Origin: Parabacteroides sp.
GTDB lineage: Bacteria > Bacteroidota > Bacteroidia > Bacteroidales > Tannerellaceae
DNA length: 64,000 nt
NCBI GenBank assembly: GCA_019417325.1
Contig: DXVO01000023.1
Span: 248,001 to 312,000, forward strand
Direction: 5' to 3'
Shown here: positions 52,224 through 60,962 of the stretch, in pieces
Position numbering within the stretch: position 1 is the stretch's first letter
How the letters are laid out: each line of letters opens with the position of its first letter
The notes under the pieces: model-generated
Told to the model about the DNA's origin: nothing
The model's input: only the letters and a program-made list of their open reading frames with translations
The model's database searches: none
Program-made: the position numbers and the translations under genes

Positions 52224-54716
52224 TTACTTCAGGGAGTTCAGTAATTGTTCCAGGTTGTACTCATCCTGAATCAATACCTGGCGTGCCTTACTTCCTTCGA
52301 ATGGCCCTACGATACCGGCAGCCTCCAACTGGTCCATCAGACGACCCGCACGGTTATATCCGATAGCAAACTTACGCTGGATTAAGGAGGTAGAACCTTG
52401 CTGCTGGATAACTATCAGGCGTGCCGCCTCGTCGAACAAGGGGTCACGGTCAGACAGGTCCACGGCTCCCGGCACTTTATCTTCGCCCCCTTCACCCACA
52501 TATTCGGGCAGCATGAAAGCTGTAGGATAGCCGGGTTGTTCGGATATGTAATTTACGATTTGTTCCACTTCCGGGGTATCGACAAACGCACATTGTACAC
52601 GGTTGGTTTCGCCGCCTTGCGAGAAAAGCAAGTCGCCACGGCCTATCAACTGGTTGGCACCCGGTGCATCCAGGATGGTTCGGGAGTCTACCATCTGCAT
52701 CACACGGAATGCCATACGCGCCGGGAAGTTCGCCTTGATAATACCGGTAATGATATTGGTTGACGGACGCTGTGTTGCGATAATCATATGGATACCTACG
52801 GCACGCGCTTTCTGGGCGATACGGGCGATAGGGGTTTCGATTTCTTTTCCTGCTTGCATAATCAAATCGCCGAACTCGTCGATAATCACCACGATAAACG
52901 GCATGAACTTATGCCCTTTCTCGGGATTCAGGTGGCGGGAGATGAATTTAGCGTTGTATTCCTTTATATTACGGACATGGGCTTTCATCAGTAACTCATA
53001 CCGGTCGTCCATTTCCTTACAGATGGAGTTCAAGGTCATAATCACCTTCGTACAATCGGTAATAACAGCTTTGTCCGCATCCGGCAACTTGGCAAGGTAA
53101 TGGCGTTCCAGTTCCGAATAGATACCGAACTCAACCATCTTCGGGTCTACCAATACGAATTTCAACTCCGACGGATGTTTACGATATAATAAGGAAGTAA
53201 TCACGGCATTCAGACCAACGGATTTACCTTGTCCGGTAGCACCAGCCACCAACAAGTGAGGCATCTTGCAGAGGTCGAACATAAAAATCTCGTTCGTAAT
53301 GGTCTTACCCAGCACAACAGGCAAATCGTATTTTGATTCCTGGAATTTGCGGGAAGCTATCACTGACTGCATGGATACAATCTGAGGGTCTTTATTCGGC
53401 ACCTCGATACCGATTGTACCTTTACCCGGCATCGGGGCAATGATACGGATACCCAAAGCCGAAAGGTTCAGGGCGATGTCGTCTTCCAGATTTTTGATTT
53501 TGGAAATACGGACGCCTGTATCGGGAATCACTTCATAAAGGGTAATGGTAGGTCCCACCGTTGCCTTGATGGAAGAGATGCTGATACCGAAACTTTCCAA
53601 CGTTTGCTTGATACGTTTCTGGTTAGCCATCTGTTCTTCCATATCGACCTGGTGGTCGCTGACATCATATTTCTTCAGTAATTCGATTGTCGGGTTACGG
53701 AAAGACGACAAGTCCAGTTTCGGGTCGTAGTCTCCCTGTACGGAAGCATCGTATGCTTCATCATCGCCGGAAGCGACTTCCACTGTGAATTGGGGGTCGG
53801 CTTCGTTTTCGCCTGCATCCAAAGAAGCGTCGGATTCATTGGGGTTACTGTATGTTTCTTCTTCTTCCGGGACAGTTACAACAAAACCGTCTTCTTCCAC
53901 TTCGGCTCTATAAGCGGATGTTTGCTGTTTGACGGGATTCTCTTTCCTGGCTTTCCGGATTTCTTTCTCAGTGTCGAATACAAAATCATCCATTTCCGGC
54001 TGTTCGTCCGGTTGTTCTGTCATCGACGGGCTGACGGTTGTATCATCTTCCTCATCCATTGCCGGTTCCTTTTTCAAGCGTTTCTTCAACCAGCCGAAAG
54101 AAAAGAAACTTTGCAGGAGAGGAATCGTCCGCTTACTGGTAAATATGGCGATAATCAGGAATATGCCCAGCAAAAGCAAAAGGGTACCGGGTATACCTAT
54201 GTTATTCATCATCATTTCCGACAGGTAATACCCGTGTTGTCCGCCTAAATAAATAAAGGTATCTTCATATCCTTCGATAAAGATAAAAGCAAAGAACAGG
54301 GACCCCCAGACAAGCATGGCTGCACAAAACAGGAAACGCTTCAATATAGAGGCCTTGCTCAGGTTCATCAGCTTGGCTCCCACAGTCCCTAAAAACAATA
54401 ATATAAGGAAGGATGAAATACCGAACCAGCGGTTCATTAATAAATCGGCAAGGAACGCACCCCTTACTCCGGTCCAGTTGTCTACAGCCCCACGGTTTGT
54501 TACCAAATCTCCCAGAGGAACGTTCTCTATCTTGCTCTGGTCTGCTGCACCTGTAAAAAAGAAGGATATAAGGGCAAGCCCCACGTATATTGTAATAATG
54601 GAAATAACTAATCCTGTAATAAAACGAGTCCGCTCATTCTTAAAAAAGACTTTGATCCGGCTCCACTTACTCTCCCCGTTATTGCTATTCTGCTTTGTAG
54701 TCGTTTTCTTAGCCAT
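52224..54716 (-). CDS. ftsK: DNA translocase FtsK
   Basis: Septal DNA pump that moves chromosome ends during division. The 830 residues begin with a basic tail and about four or five transmembrane helices (residues 30-195), then a shortish acidic and Pro/Ser-rich linker (about 210-330), then the alpha, beta and gamma motor domains. Walker A is AGATGQGKSVGLN near residues 490-502 and Walker B is PFIVVIIDEFGDLIM. The final 65 residues form the winged-helix gamma domain (LIVIQQQGSTSLIQRKFAIGYNRAGRLMDQLEAAGIVGP). A promoter of its own lies just upstream. Confidence 0.97.
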   Translation of the reverse strand: MAKKTTTKQNSNNGESKWSRIKVFFKNERTRFITGLVISIITIYVGLALISFFFTGAADQSKIENVPLGDLVTNRGAVDNWTGVRGAFLADLLMNRWFGISSFLILLFLGTVGAKLMNLSKASILKRFLFCAAMLVWGSLFFAFIFIEGYEDTFIYLGGQHGYYLSEMMMNNIGIPGTLLLLLGIFLIIAIFTSKRTIPLLQSFFSFGWLKKRLKKEPAMDEEDDTTVSPSMTEQPDEQPEMDDFVFDTEKEIRKARKENPVKQQTSAYRAEVEEDGFVVTVPEEEETYSNPNESDASLDAGENEADPQFTVEVASGDDEAYDASVQGDYDPKLDLSSFRNPTIELLKKYDVSDHQVDMEEQMANQKRIKQTLESFGISISSIKATVGPTITLYEVIPDTGVRISKIKNLEDDIALNLSALGIRIIAPMPGKGTIGIEVPNKDPQIVSMQSVIASRKFQESKYDLPVVLGKTITNEIFMFDLCKMPHLLVAGATGQGKSVGLNAVITSLLYRKHPSELKFVLVDPKMVEFGIYSELERHYLAKLPDADKAVITDCTKVIMTLNSICKEMDDRYELLMKAHVRNIKEYNAKFISRHLNPEKGHKFMPFIVVIIDEFGDLIMQAGKEIETPIARIAQKARAVGIHMIIATQRPSTNIITGIIKANFPARMAFRVMQMVDSRTILDAPGANQLIGRGDLLFSQGGETNRVQCAFVDTPEVEQIVNYISEQPGYPTAFMLPEYVGEGGEDKVPGAVDLSDRDPLFDEAARLIVIQQQGSTSLIQRKFAIGYNRAGRLMDQLEAAGIVGPFEGSKARQVLIQDEYNLEQLLNSLK

Positions 54717-54736
54717 ACTGATATATTTACAACCCG

Positions 54737-54744
54737 CAAATGTA
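54737..54744 (-). promoter_or_regulatory. -7 promoter element of ftsK
   Basis: Minus strand TACATTTG, 20 bases before the ftsK ATG. Confidence 0.6.
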
Positions 54745-55015
54745 CACAGAATATTTTAATTAGCAGTCTTACGAATTTAGGTTCTCTATTTTAAATTCGG
54801 ATACGCTTTTATTCAAGGCATAGAAACTTCCGGATAGACTTATTTGAATGTGAAATAGTGTATCCGGACTATTTTTGCAATAATTTCACCCAAGCCTTAC
54901 AAATCATAAGCAACATGATAGATTTAACATGGTTTTTGCATCAAAATCATAGTTAAACAGAGTTAAGGCAAGATTTTTTCATAGAAACACCGACTTTGTA
55001 TTACAAAAGTTTTCA

Positions 55016-55023
55016 TATATTTG
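55016..55023 (+). promoter_or_regulatory. -7 promoter element upstream of a short ORF and the first tandem lipoprotein
   Basis: TATATTTG, a good match. It would start a transcript near 55028 with a leader of about 330 bases to the lipoprotein ATG. Confidence 0.55.
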
Positions 55024-55055
55024 TATGCGAAAAAGAAAAGGAATAATAACCATTA

Positions 55056-55148
55056 ATGAATATGCGAACCCAAAAACGATGGACCAATCCAAAAGGACTT
55101 TTCAAGGACACCTTGATTCCCCTATCCGGAATCAACATCTCACAGTAA
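55056..55148 (+). CDS. Short open frame of 30 residues in a leader region
   Basis: Reads MNMRTQKRWTNPKGLFKDTL and then IPLSGINISQ before TAA. It follows a -7 element by 32 bases and has an A-rich upstream sequence with GGAATAA. It could be a small protein, a leader peptide for the lipoprotein gene 207 bases downstream, or chance. No family recognised; its composition is not decisive. Confidence 0.3.
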   Translation: MNMRTQKRWTNPKGLFKDTLIPLSGINISQ

Positions 55149-55354
55149 TTTAAAGAAATAATATGTTTAACCCCTTATTTATAAAGATTTACTTAACTCT
55201 TAAAGAAAACTGATTTTCAACAAAAGATAGTATTAAGAACAAAAGTACTTTAATCATTGTTTTAGTTTTAGTTTTAGTTTTTTATTCTCAAAACAGACAC
55301 CCAGACTTTAAAAGTGTCAAATTAATATTAACAACAAAATCATTTAGTTAGATT

Positions 55355-56077
55355 ATGAAACGATTATTGACTAGTTTAAGCGTAGTTTTTATGATGTGTT
55401 TAGTTCTCGTGGCTTGTAAAAAAGACGACAACAATTCATATCCGGCAACTATCGAAAGCAGTGTATGGAGCGGTGCTAATAGCTCTACAGGTTATACTTG
55501 CGATGTTGTATTTACCGTAAGCGGTAGCGTTGGCGATTACTGTGACATCACAATTGAAAATCCAGGAAAAGACGACCAAGGTAGCTACCAGGGACATTTT
55601 ACTTATGATGCTTCAGCAGGAACAATCAAAGTAATATTTGATGGTCAGGCAGATGGAGCTCCAAGCGGTGCAACTTTACAATTCAATGAAGCAGGAAATG
55701 TTTTAACTGTATCTCTGATTGGTACTGTAGAATATCCTCAATATGATGTTACTAAAGTTAGTTTCCCTGCTAGTGTTACAGGTAAATGGACAGGAACAGG
55801 TAGTGATAAAGATAGTAAAGCTGCCACAATAACTGCAAATATTGATGCAAAAGCCATCGATGGTGGTCAGATTTGTACTATTACAACACAGGTTTCCGGT
55901 CTTCAGGAAATAACTATGGCAGGAACTTGCAGCTACACTAAAGATACAGGTAAAGTTGAATTCAAGGTAGCAGTTGAAGGTGCACAAGTTCAAACTTATG
56001 AATTCAGACTGGCATCCGATGGTAAAATGAAAGGTGATATTGAAGACTTCACATACACCTTGGCTAAAGGAAAATAA
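55355..56077 (+). CDS. Lipoprotein of unknown function, first of a tandem pair
   Basis: A 240-residue surface or periplasmic lipoprotein. The signal ends in LVLVAC (Cys near 21), followed by KKDDNN, whose Lys and Asp after the lipidated Cys resemble the Bacteroidota lipoprotein surface-export signal, so display on the cell surface is plausible. The mature part is Ser/Thr/Gly-rich and beta-stranded: SVWSGANSSTGYTCDVVFTVSG and GKWTGTGSDKDSKAATITAN repeat a WxGxx layout in two halves. No domain recognised. A closely related gene follows at 56444. Closed by a strong terminator, so each gene has its own transcript. Confidence 0.7.
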   Translation: MKRLLTSLSVVFMMCLVLVACKKDDNNSYPATIESSVWSGANSSTGYTCDVVFTVSGSVGDYCDITIENPGKDDQGSYQGHFTYDASAGTIKVIFDGQADGAPSGATLQFNEAGNVLTVSLIGTVEYPQYDVTKVSFPASVTGKWTGTGSDKDSKAATITANIDAKAIDGGQICTITTQVSGLQEITMAGTCSYTKDTGKVEFKVAVEGAQVQTYEFRLASDGKMKGDIEDFTYTLAKGK

Positions 56078-56120
56078 AACACTCTTTTCACATGAGAGTC
56101 GATTAAATTAATTATTCAGC

Positions 56121-56155
56121 AGGCGGGTAACCCGAAAAGGTTACCCGCCTTTTTT
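56121..56155 (+). terminator. Rho-independent terminator after the first tandem lipoprotein
   Basis: A perfect 12-bp GC-rich stem (56121-56132 with 56139-56150), six-base loop, T run. Confidence 0.93.
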
Positions 56156-56314
56156 GTCTATATACCTCAAAAGTCACAGTATAACAAGAAAAACATATTC
56201 CCATTTTTCAACAAATAATATTCCGATATACCTCAAACAGTCCCATTTCATCAAAAAAAAGTCCCAACAAAAACCAGTACAAGAGATTTAACACCCTTTT
56301 ATGAAATTTCCACC

Positions 56315-56322
56315 TATGTTTG
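56315..56322 (+). promoter_or_regulatory. -7 promoter element of the second tandem lipoprotein
   Basis: TATGTTTG matches TAnnTTTG. The leader to the ATG at 56444 is about 117 bases and very A-rich. Confidence 0.55.
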
Positions 56323-56443
56323 CAGCACGACTTTTAATTTCTTATTGTCACTCAGGTAGTGAAAATAAAAGCACAGAACCTAGTAACACTAACAAACTAA
56401 AATATACAATCCAAATTATTAACAAACTAATTATTATTAAATT

Positions 56444-57157
56444 ATGAAACAGATGTTGACAAAATTGGGGGTTATCCTTATGGTATGCCTTGCTTGCGTT
56501 TCTTGCAAAAAAGATGATCCTACAACGTATCCGACGACCCTTGATGGTGTATGGACCGGAGGCAATGGTTCTACTGGTTATACATGTGATGTTATTTTTT
56601 CAAGTAGTGCAAGTATTGGTCAAATTTGTACCATTACAATTGCTGCTCCCGGCGAAAAAGAGAGTGGCTCATTTGACGGACGATATGTATATGATTCTAC
56701 AACAGGTATTGCAACAGTAACTTTTGAGGGAGCAACAGGAGGTCCATCTAAAGCGACTTTACAATCTAACGGAAGCGATCAATTAGCAGTTAGCTTTACA
56801 AGCACTGTTGATTTAGGAGTTTATACAGTAACAAAAGTAACTTATCCTAATTCTATTGCCGGTACTTGGGTCAATAAAGATGCAATGCCTGGTGAAATAG
56901 CAGTAAGTATTGTATTATTCCCTTATGCTATTGATAAAGGTTTACCAGGAACAGTAACTGCAACACGAGCAAATGAACCAATATTTGTAGAACAGGGCAT
57001 GATCTATTCTTATGAATCCAAGAAAGGTACAGGAGATTTTTCTTTCGACATGTTAGGAGCAGAAAAGGGAACATTTACATATAACTTGAAAGACGGAACA
57101 CTAAGCTGCAAGCATTCCAGTTTAGGAGAAAATGCTATCACATTAATCAGAAAATAA
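56444..57157 (+). CDS. Lipoprotein of unknown function, second of a tandem pair
   Basis: A 237-residue paralogue of the protein encoded at 55355. It shares the lipobox and following residues (CVSCKKDDPTTYPTT), the VWTGGNGSTGYTCDVIF segment, TLQSNGSDQLAVSFTSTVD and YTVTKVTYPNSIAGTWVNKD. The second half diverges, with a different ligand-facing surface. The Cys is again followed by KKDD, suggesting surface exposure. The two genes have separate promoters and terminators, so they may be expressed differently. Function unknown. Confidence 0.7.
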   Translation: MKQMLTKLGVILMVCLACVSCKKDDPTTYPTTLDGVWTGGNGSTGYTCDVIFSSSASIGQICTITIAAPGEKESGSFDGRYVYDSTTGIATVTFEGATGGPSKATLQSNGSDQLAVSFTSTVDLGVYTVTKVTYPNSIAGTWVNKDAMPGEIAVSIVLFPYAIDKGLPGTVTATRANEPIFVEQGMIYSYESKKGTGDFSFDMLGAEKGTFTYNLKDGTLSCKHSSLGENAITLIRK

Positions 57158-57194
57158 AAGACAACACTATCCCTAAATAGTATATAAATAACAA

Positions 57195-57228
57195 AAAAGA
57201 GATTGCCGTTTCCTGCAATCTCTTTTTT
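57195..57228 (+). terminator. Rho-independent terminator after the second tandem lipoprotein
   Basis: A 12-bp stem (57195-57206 with 57215-57226), 8-base loop, T run. Confidence 0.9.
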
Positions 57229-57292
57229 TGTTTACAGTTCCCCCTTTCAACATTTATAAGGACATTTACCTGCTCGTTCCAAATATAATTGT

Positions 57293-57300
57293 TACTTTTG
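57293..57300 (+). promoter_or_regulatory. -7 promoter element of the DUF5063-exonuclease-methyltransferase cluster
   Basis: TACTTTTG matches TAnnTTTG, 30 bases before the ATG at 57331. Confidence 0.6.
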
Positions 57301-57330
57301 CAAGGATAATTTATAAGGTCCTATACAGCA

Positions 57331-57882
57331 ATGAGCATTGAAAAAAAGAATAGTCCTATATATGAACACAACACGCTGGAATTCGTAACAGTAGCATTGG
57401 AATTCTGTACATTCGCCGAGAATGCAGGACAATCCGATTGGTTGGATTTCGCAGACAAAGCTGTGAAGCTATTACCTTTGTTATACCTGAAAGCTAATTT
57501 ACTTCCGGCTGTAGAAGAAAATGAAGACATTGAACCGGAACAAACCGTTACGGAAGATATGTATGAAGGTGTCCGCACCCGGATTGCCGCTCTTTTGGGA
57601 GACAAAGATTCCTATCTGGAAACATTCCATGCAGATATGCAATATAGCGATACTCCCATCGCTGCTTTTATTTCAGAAAATCTAGCAGATATATACCAGG
57701 ACATGGGCAATTTTATTTCCTTATTCCGCCAGGGGAACGAGGAAGTTATGCTTGAAGCTATTGCTTTATGCCGGACTAATTTCCGCGAATTCTGGGGGCA
57801 GCAATTATTAAACGCACTTAAAGCTCTTCATTTCATACGTTACAACGAAGAAGACGATTTAGAAACGAACGAAGAAAAATGA
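57331..57882 (+). CDS. DUF5063 protein
   Basis: A 183-residue acidic, soluble, mostly helical protein. The segment YEHNTLEFVTVALEFCTFAENAG at the N-terminus and the pattern QDMGNFISLFRQGNEEVMLEAIALC, with a C-terminal FREFWGQQLLNALKALH, match my memory of DUF5063, found in many Bacteroidota. Function unknown. Its stop overlaps the start of the exonuclease gene by 4 bases (ATGA), and the methyltransferase starts immediately after that gene, so the three are tightly coupled. Confidence 0.8.
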   Translation: MSIEKKNSPIYEHNTLEFVTVALEFCTFAENAGQSDWLDFADKAVKLLPLLYLKANLLPAVEENEDIEPEQTVTEDMYEGVRTRIAALLGDKDSYLETFHADMQYSDTPIAAFISENLADIYQDMGNFISLFRQGNEEVMLEAIALCRTNFREFWGQQLLNALKALHFIRYNEEDDLETNEEK

Positions 57883-58460
57883 TACAGCAATATACACATT
57901 CTATAAGCAAGGAAGAAATATCAAAATTATCCATAGAAGAATATACCGGAAGGATTATCGTCATTGATACTGAAGCAGATGCCAGGAAAGCGGTATGCTA
58001 TCTGTCGCAATTTACAGAAGTCGGTTTCGATACGGAAACACGTCCCAGTTTCAAGAAAGGACAACGGTTCAAGATTTCTCTTATACAAATCTCTACAGAT
58101 GAAGCCTGTTTCCTGTTCCGGGTTAATCGCATAGGCATTCCTGAAGCTTTGGAGGAATTCCTGGCGAACACGGATATTCAAAAAATAGGTCTCTCCCTAC
58201 GGGATGACTTCGGCGCAATGAGAAAACGTACGGACATACAACCGGAGAACTTCCTTGACCTTCAGAATTATGTAGGCCAGTTCGGGATTGAAGATGCAAG
58301 CCTTCAGAAGATCTATGCAATCCTCTTCAACAAAAAAATCTCGAAAGGACAGCGCCTCACAAACTGGGAAGCAGATGTATTAACAGATGCACAAAAAAAA
58401 TATGCGGCATTGGATGCATGGGCATGTCTTAGAATATATAATCAATTGAAACAAGTATAA
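57879..58460 (+). CDS. 3-prime to 5-prime exonuclease, DEDD (RNase D-like) family
   Basis: A 193-residue nuclease domain acting on RNA or DNA 3-prime ends. The three Exo motifs are present: VGFDTETRPSF (Exo I, DxE), KIGLSLRDDFGAM (Exo II, Asp), and YAALDAWACLRIYNQL (Exo III, YxxxD, the Tyr form). There are no HRDC or other added domains, so it is a minimal exonuclease domain. Overlaps the DUF5063 gene by 4 bases and ends directly before the methyltransferase ATG, suggesting a shared role, perhaps in RNA processing; this is inference. Confidence 0.9.
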   Translation: MIQQYTHSISKEEISKLSIEEYTGRIIVIDTEADARKAVCYLSQFTEVGFDTETRPSFKKGQRFKISLIQISTDEACFLFRVNRIGIPEALEEFLANTDIQKIGLSLRDDFGAMRKRTDIQPENFLDLQNYVGQFGIEDASLQKIYAILFNKKISKGQRLTNWEADVLTDAQKKYAALDAWACLRIYNQLKQV

Positions 58461-59645
58461 ATGAGCTATTGTAAAGTATTCCTTAAGCCAAAAAAGGAAG
58501 AATCGTTATTGAGATTCCATCCCTGGGTCTTTTCCGGGGCTATCCAATCCATTGAAGGAAAACCGGAAGAGGGAGACCTGGTGGAAATATACGGAGCCAA
58601 TCAACGTTTTCTGGGTATCGGACACTATCAGATCGGTAGTATTGCAGTACGTATTTTATCGTTTAAACCGACGGTTATCGACAATCATTTCTGGGAAGAA
58701 CGGATTCGTATTGCCTATACGCTCCGTCAGACCTTACAATTAGCAGGTGTAGACAATAATAATACATACCGTCTGGTTCATGGCGAAGGAGACAACCTGC
58801 CGGGATTGGTGATCGATATGTATGCTCACACAGCTGTTATGCAAGCCCATTCAGTAGGAATGCATTTCGCCCGCCACCAGATAGCAGAAGCGCTGAAAGT
58901 AGTACTGGGAGATTCTTTACAAAATATCTATTATAAATCGGAAGCAACACTACCCTACAAAGCCAACTTAGGCAGTGAAGACGGTTATCTGTACGGAGGT
59001 GATGTTGAAGACATTGCAATTGAAAAGGGGTTGAAATTCTGTGTAGACTGGCAGAAAGGACAAAAAACCGGTTTCTTCGTTGACCAGCGTGAGAACCGTA
59101 GCCTATTGGAACATTACTCCAAGAACCGCTCTGTCCTGAATATGTTTTGTTATACCGGAGGCTTTTCTTTCTATGCAATGCGCGGAGGTGCAAAGATCGT
59201 ACACTCGGTAGACAGCTCGGCCAAAGCAATCTCTTTAACAAACAAAAACGTAGAATTGAACTTTCCCGGAGATTCCCGCCATCAGGCATTTGCGGAAGAT
59301 GCATTCAAATATCTTGAAAAGATGGGAGACAATTACGATCTTATCATATTGGACCCTCCTGCTTTTGCCAAACATAAGAATGTACTTCGCAATGCATTGC
59401 AGGGATATCGCAAACTGAATGCTATCGCTTTCGAAAAAATCAAACCGGGCGGCATCCTTTTCACATTCTCCTGTTCACAAGTTGTAAGCAAAGAAAACTT
59501 CCGCCTTGCCGTGTTTAGTGCTGCCGCACAATCAGGGCGCAGTGTCCGTATCCTGCACCAGCTTACACAACCGGGCGACCATCCTGTAAACATATATCAT
59601 CCCGAAGGCGAATATCTGAAAGGATTGGTACTTTATGTAGAATAA
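58461..59645 (+). CDS. Class I SAM-dependent rRNA methyltransferase, RlmI-like
   Basis: A PUA-linked cytosine-C5 methyltransferase (394 residues) that acts on 23S rRNA in its best-known relative. The N-terminal PUA domain (about 1-75) is followed by a linker barrel (LVHGEGDNLPGLVIDMYA). The methyltransferase domain has motif I VLNMFCYTGGFSFYA, the SAM acidic residue in VDSS, DLIILDPPAFAKHK (motif IV), and FSCSQVV with the candidate catalytic Cys. The ATG starts directly after the TAA of the exonuclease gene. The rRNA position it modifies cannot be read from sequence. Confidence 0.92.
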   Translation: MSYCKVFLKPKKEESLLRFHPWVFSGAIQSIEGKPEEGDLVEIYGANQRFLGIGHYQIGSIAVRILSFKPTVIDNHFWEERIRIAYTLRQTLQLAGVDNNNTYRLVHGEGDNLPGLVIDMYAHTAVMQAHSVGMHFARHQIAEALKVVLGDSLQNIYYKSEATLPYKANLGSEDGYLYGGDVEDIAIEKGLKFCVDWQKGQKTGFFVDQRENRSLLEHYSKNRSVLNMFCYTGGFSFYAMRGGAKIVHSVDSSAKAISLTNKNVELNFPGDSRHQAFAEDAFKYLEKMGDNYDLIILDPPAFAKHKNVLRNALQGYRKLNAIAFEKIKPGGILFTFSCSQVVSKENFRLAVFSAAAQSGRSVRILHQLTQPGDHPVNIYHPEGEYLKGLVLYVE

Positions 59646-59717
59646 GCCTTTAGCGATAATTAATAATCAATGTGTACAAAAATATACGGAAATATTTCTT
59701 TATTCGGCAATACATTG

Positions 59718-59725
59718 TACCTTTG
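59718..59725 (+). promoter_or_regulatory. -7 promoter element of mdh
   Basis: TACCTTTG matches TAnnTTTG, 56 bases before the ATG at 59782. Confidence 0.6.
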
Positions 59726-59781
59726 TTCACGGTAAAAATGAGAGAGTATTATTATAAGTAAAACATATAAAACTTATTATT

Positions 59782-60723
59782 ATGTCTAAAGTAACAGTTG
59801 TTGGCGCCGGAAATGTAGGTGCTACTTGTGCAAATGTTCTTGCCTTTAATGAAGTGGCAGACGAAGTTGTAATGCTTGACGTAAAGGAAGGTGTTTCCGA
59901 AGGTAAAGCTATGGATATGATGCAAACAGCTCAACTGCTGGGTTTCGATACTACAGTTGTAGGTTGCACTAACGACTACGAAAAAACAGCTAACTCTGAT
60001 GTTGTTGTTATCACTTCAGGTATTCCTCGTAAACCGGGCATGACTCGCGAAGAACTGATCGGTGTTAACGCTGGTATCGTTAAAAGCGTAGCTCAGAACA
60101 TCCTGAAATATTCACCTAATACTATTCTAGTAGTTATCTCCAATCCGATGGATACAATGACTTACCTGTCATTGAAATCTCTGGGTCTGCCGAAAAACCG
60201 TATTATCGGTATGGGTGGTGCTTTGGATAGCTCTCGTTTCAAATATTTCTTGTCTCAGGCTTTAGGTTGCAATGCTAATGAAGTAGAAGGCATGGTAATC
60301 GGTGGTCACGGTGACACAACTATGATTCCTTTGGCTCGTTTGGCTACATACAAAGGTATCCCTGTCAGCAAATTGCTGAGCGCAGAAAAATTGCAGGAAG
60401 TTGTTTCTTCTACTATGGTTGGTGGTGCTACACTAACTAAACTGCTGGGTACTTCCGCATGGTATGCACCGGGTGCAGCAGGAGCATTTGTAGTTGAATC
60501 TATCATCCACAACCAGAACAAAATGGTCCCTTGCTCAGTATATCTGGAAGGCGAATATGGCGAATCAGATCTTTGCATCGGTGTTCCTGTAATCCTTGGT
60601 AAAAACGGTATCGAAAAGATCGTTGAACTGGAACTTACTGCAGAAGAAAAAGAATTGTTCGCTAAGAGTGCAGCAGCTGTTCACAAAACAAACGAAGCGT
60701 TGAAAGAAGTTGGCGCTCTTTAA
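59782..60723 (+). CDS. mdh: Malate dehydrogenase, LDH-like type
   Basis: NAD-dependent enzyme that interconverts malate and oxaloacetate, in Bacteroidales mainly for the reductive branch leading to fumarate and succinate. It has 313 residues. The dinucleotide motif is VVGAGNVGATCANVLAF, and the substrate loop has RKPGMTREELIGVN with its Arg residues. SNPMDTMTYLS and the catalytic His in VIGGHGDTTMIPL follow. Arg at the mobile loop position, where lactate dehydrogenase has Gln, supports MDH. Monocistronic with its own promoter and terminator and codon usage of a highly expressed gene. Confidence 0.97.
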   Translation: MSKVTVVGAGNVGATCANVLAFNEVADEVVMLDVKEGVSEGKAMDMMQTAQLLGFDTTVVGCTNDYEKTANSDVVVITSGIPRKPGMTREELIGVNAGIVKSVAQNILKYSPNTILVVISNPMDTMTYLSLKSLGLPKNRIIGMGGALDSSRFKYFLSQALGCNANEVEGMVIGGHGDTTMIPLARLATYKGIPVSKLLSAEKLQEVVSSTMVGGATLTKLLGTSAWYAPGAAGAFVVESIIHNQNKMVPCSVYLEGEYGESDLCIGVPVILGKNGIEKIVELELTAEEKELFAKSAAAVHKTNEALKEVGAL

Positions 60724-60748
60724 TCAGTAAATAAATTGTTGATTATAT

Positions 60749-60785
60749 AAAGAGGATAATCCCTTACGGAGGTTATCCTCTTTTT
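60749..60785 (+). terminator. Rho-independent terminator after mdh
   Basis: An 11-bp stem (60749-60759 with 60773-60783) and T run. Confidence 0.9.
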
Positions 60786-60834
60786 GTTTTCATACTTTGT
60801 TTTGTAATTTTAATACCCTATTTGAACGTCTTTC

Positions 60835-60900
60835 AAAACATATATGATTTGACTTTAAAACATATATGCTTTGTTTGCAAAACATACATGTTTTGAAGAA
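60835..60900 (+). repeat. Array of three 22-bp units with palindromic cores (copy C)
   Basis: Units begin at 60835, 60857 and 60879, each exactly 22 bp: AAAACATATATGATTTGACT, AAAACATATATGCTTTGTTT and AAAACATACATGTTTTGAAG, each with two further bases. It lies between two convergent terminators, where no promoter is expected, so promoter regulation is not its general role. Confidence 0.8.
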
Positions 60901-60906
60901 CAACAA

Positions 60907-60942
60907 AAAAAGGATACAACCAGTAATCGGTGTATCCTTTTT
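60907..60942 (-). terminator. Bidirectional terminator after the lpxA-type gene
   Basis: AAAAGGATACA-type 12-bp stem (60907-60918 with 60931-60942) with A and T runs on either side, 20 bases after the minus-strand stop at 60963. Confidence 0.88.
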
Positions 60943-60962
60943 TCTTCTATCTGAACCGGTTT

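Larger units (their letters stand above)
54717..55354. other. Divergent intergenic region between ftsK and the tandem lipoproteins
   Basis: About 640 bases that hold an ftsK promoter at one side and a plus-strand -7 element at 55016-55023. The plus-strand leader of about 330 bases contains one short open frame (55056-55148) and a hexamer run, GTTTTA three times, at 55259-55276. Nothing else is recognisable. Confidence 0.55.

Noticed and set aside
55259..55284. GTTTTA hexamer run as a slipped-strand phase-variation tract
   Set aside because: Only three perfect copies plus a partial one, in a long AT-rich leader far from a -7 element; too short to support the claim.
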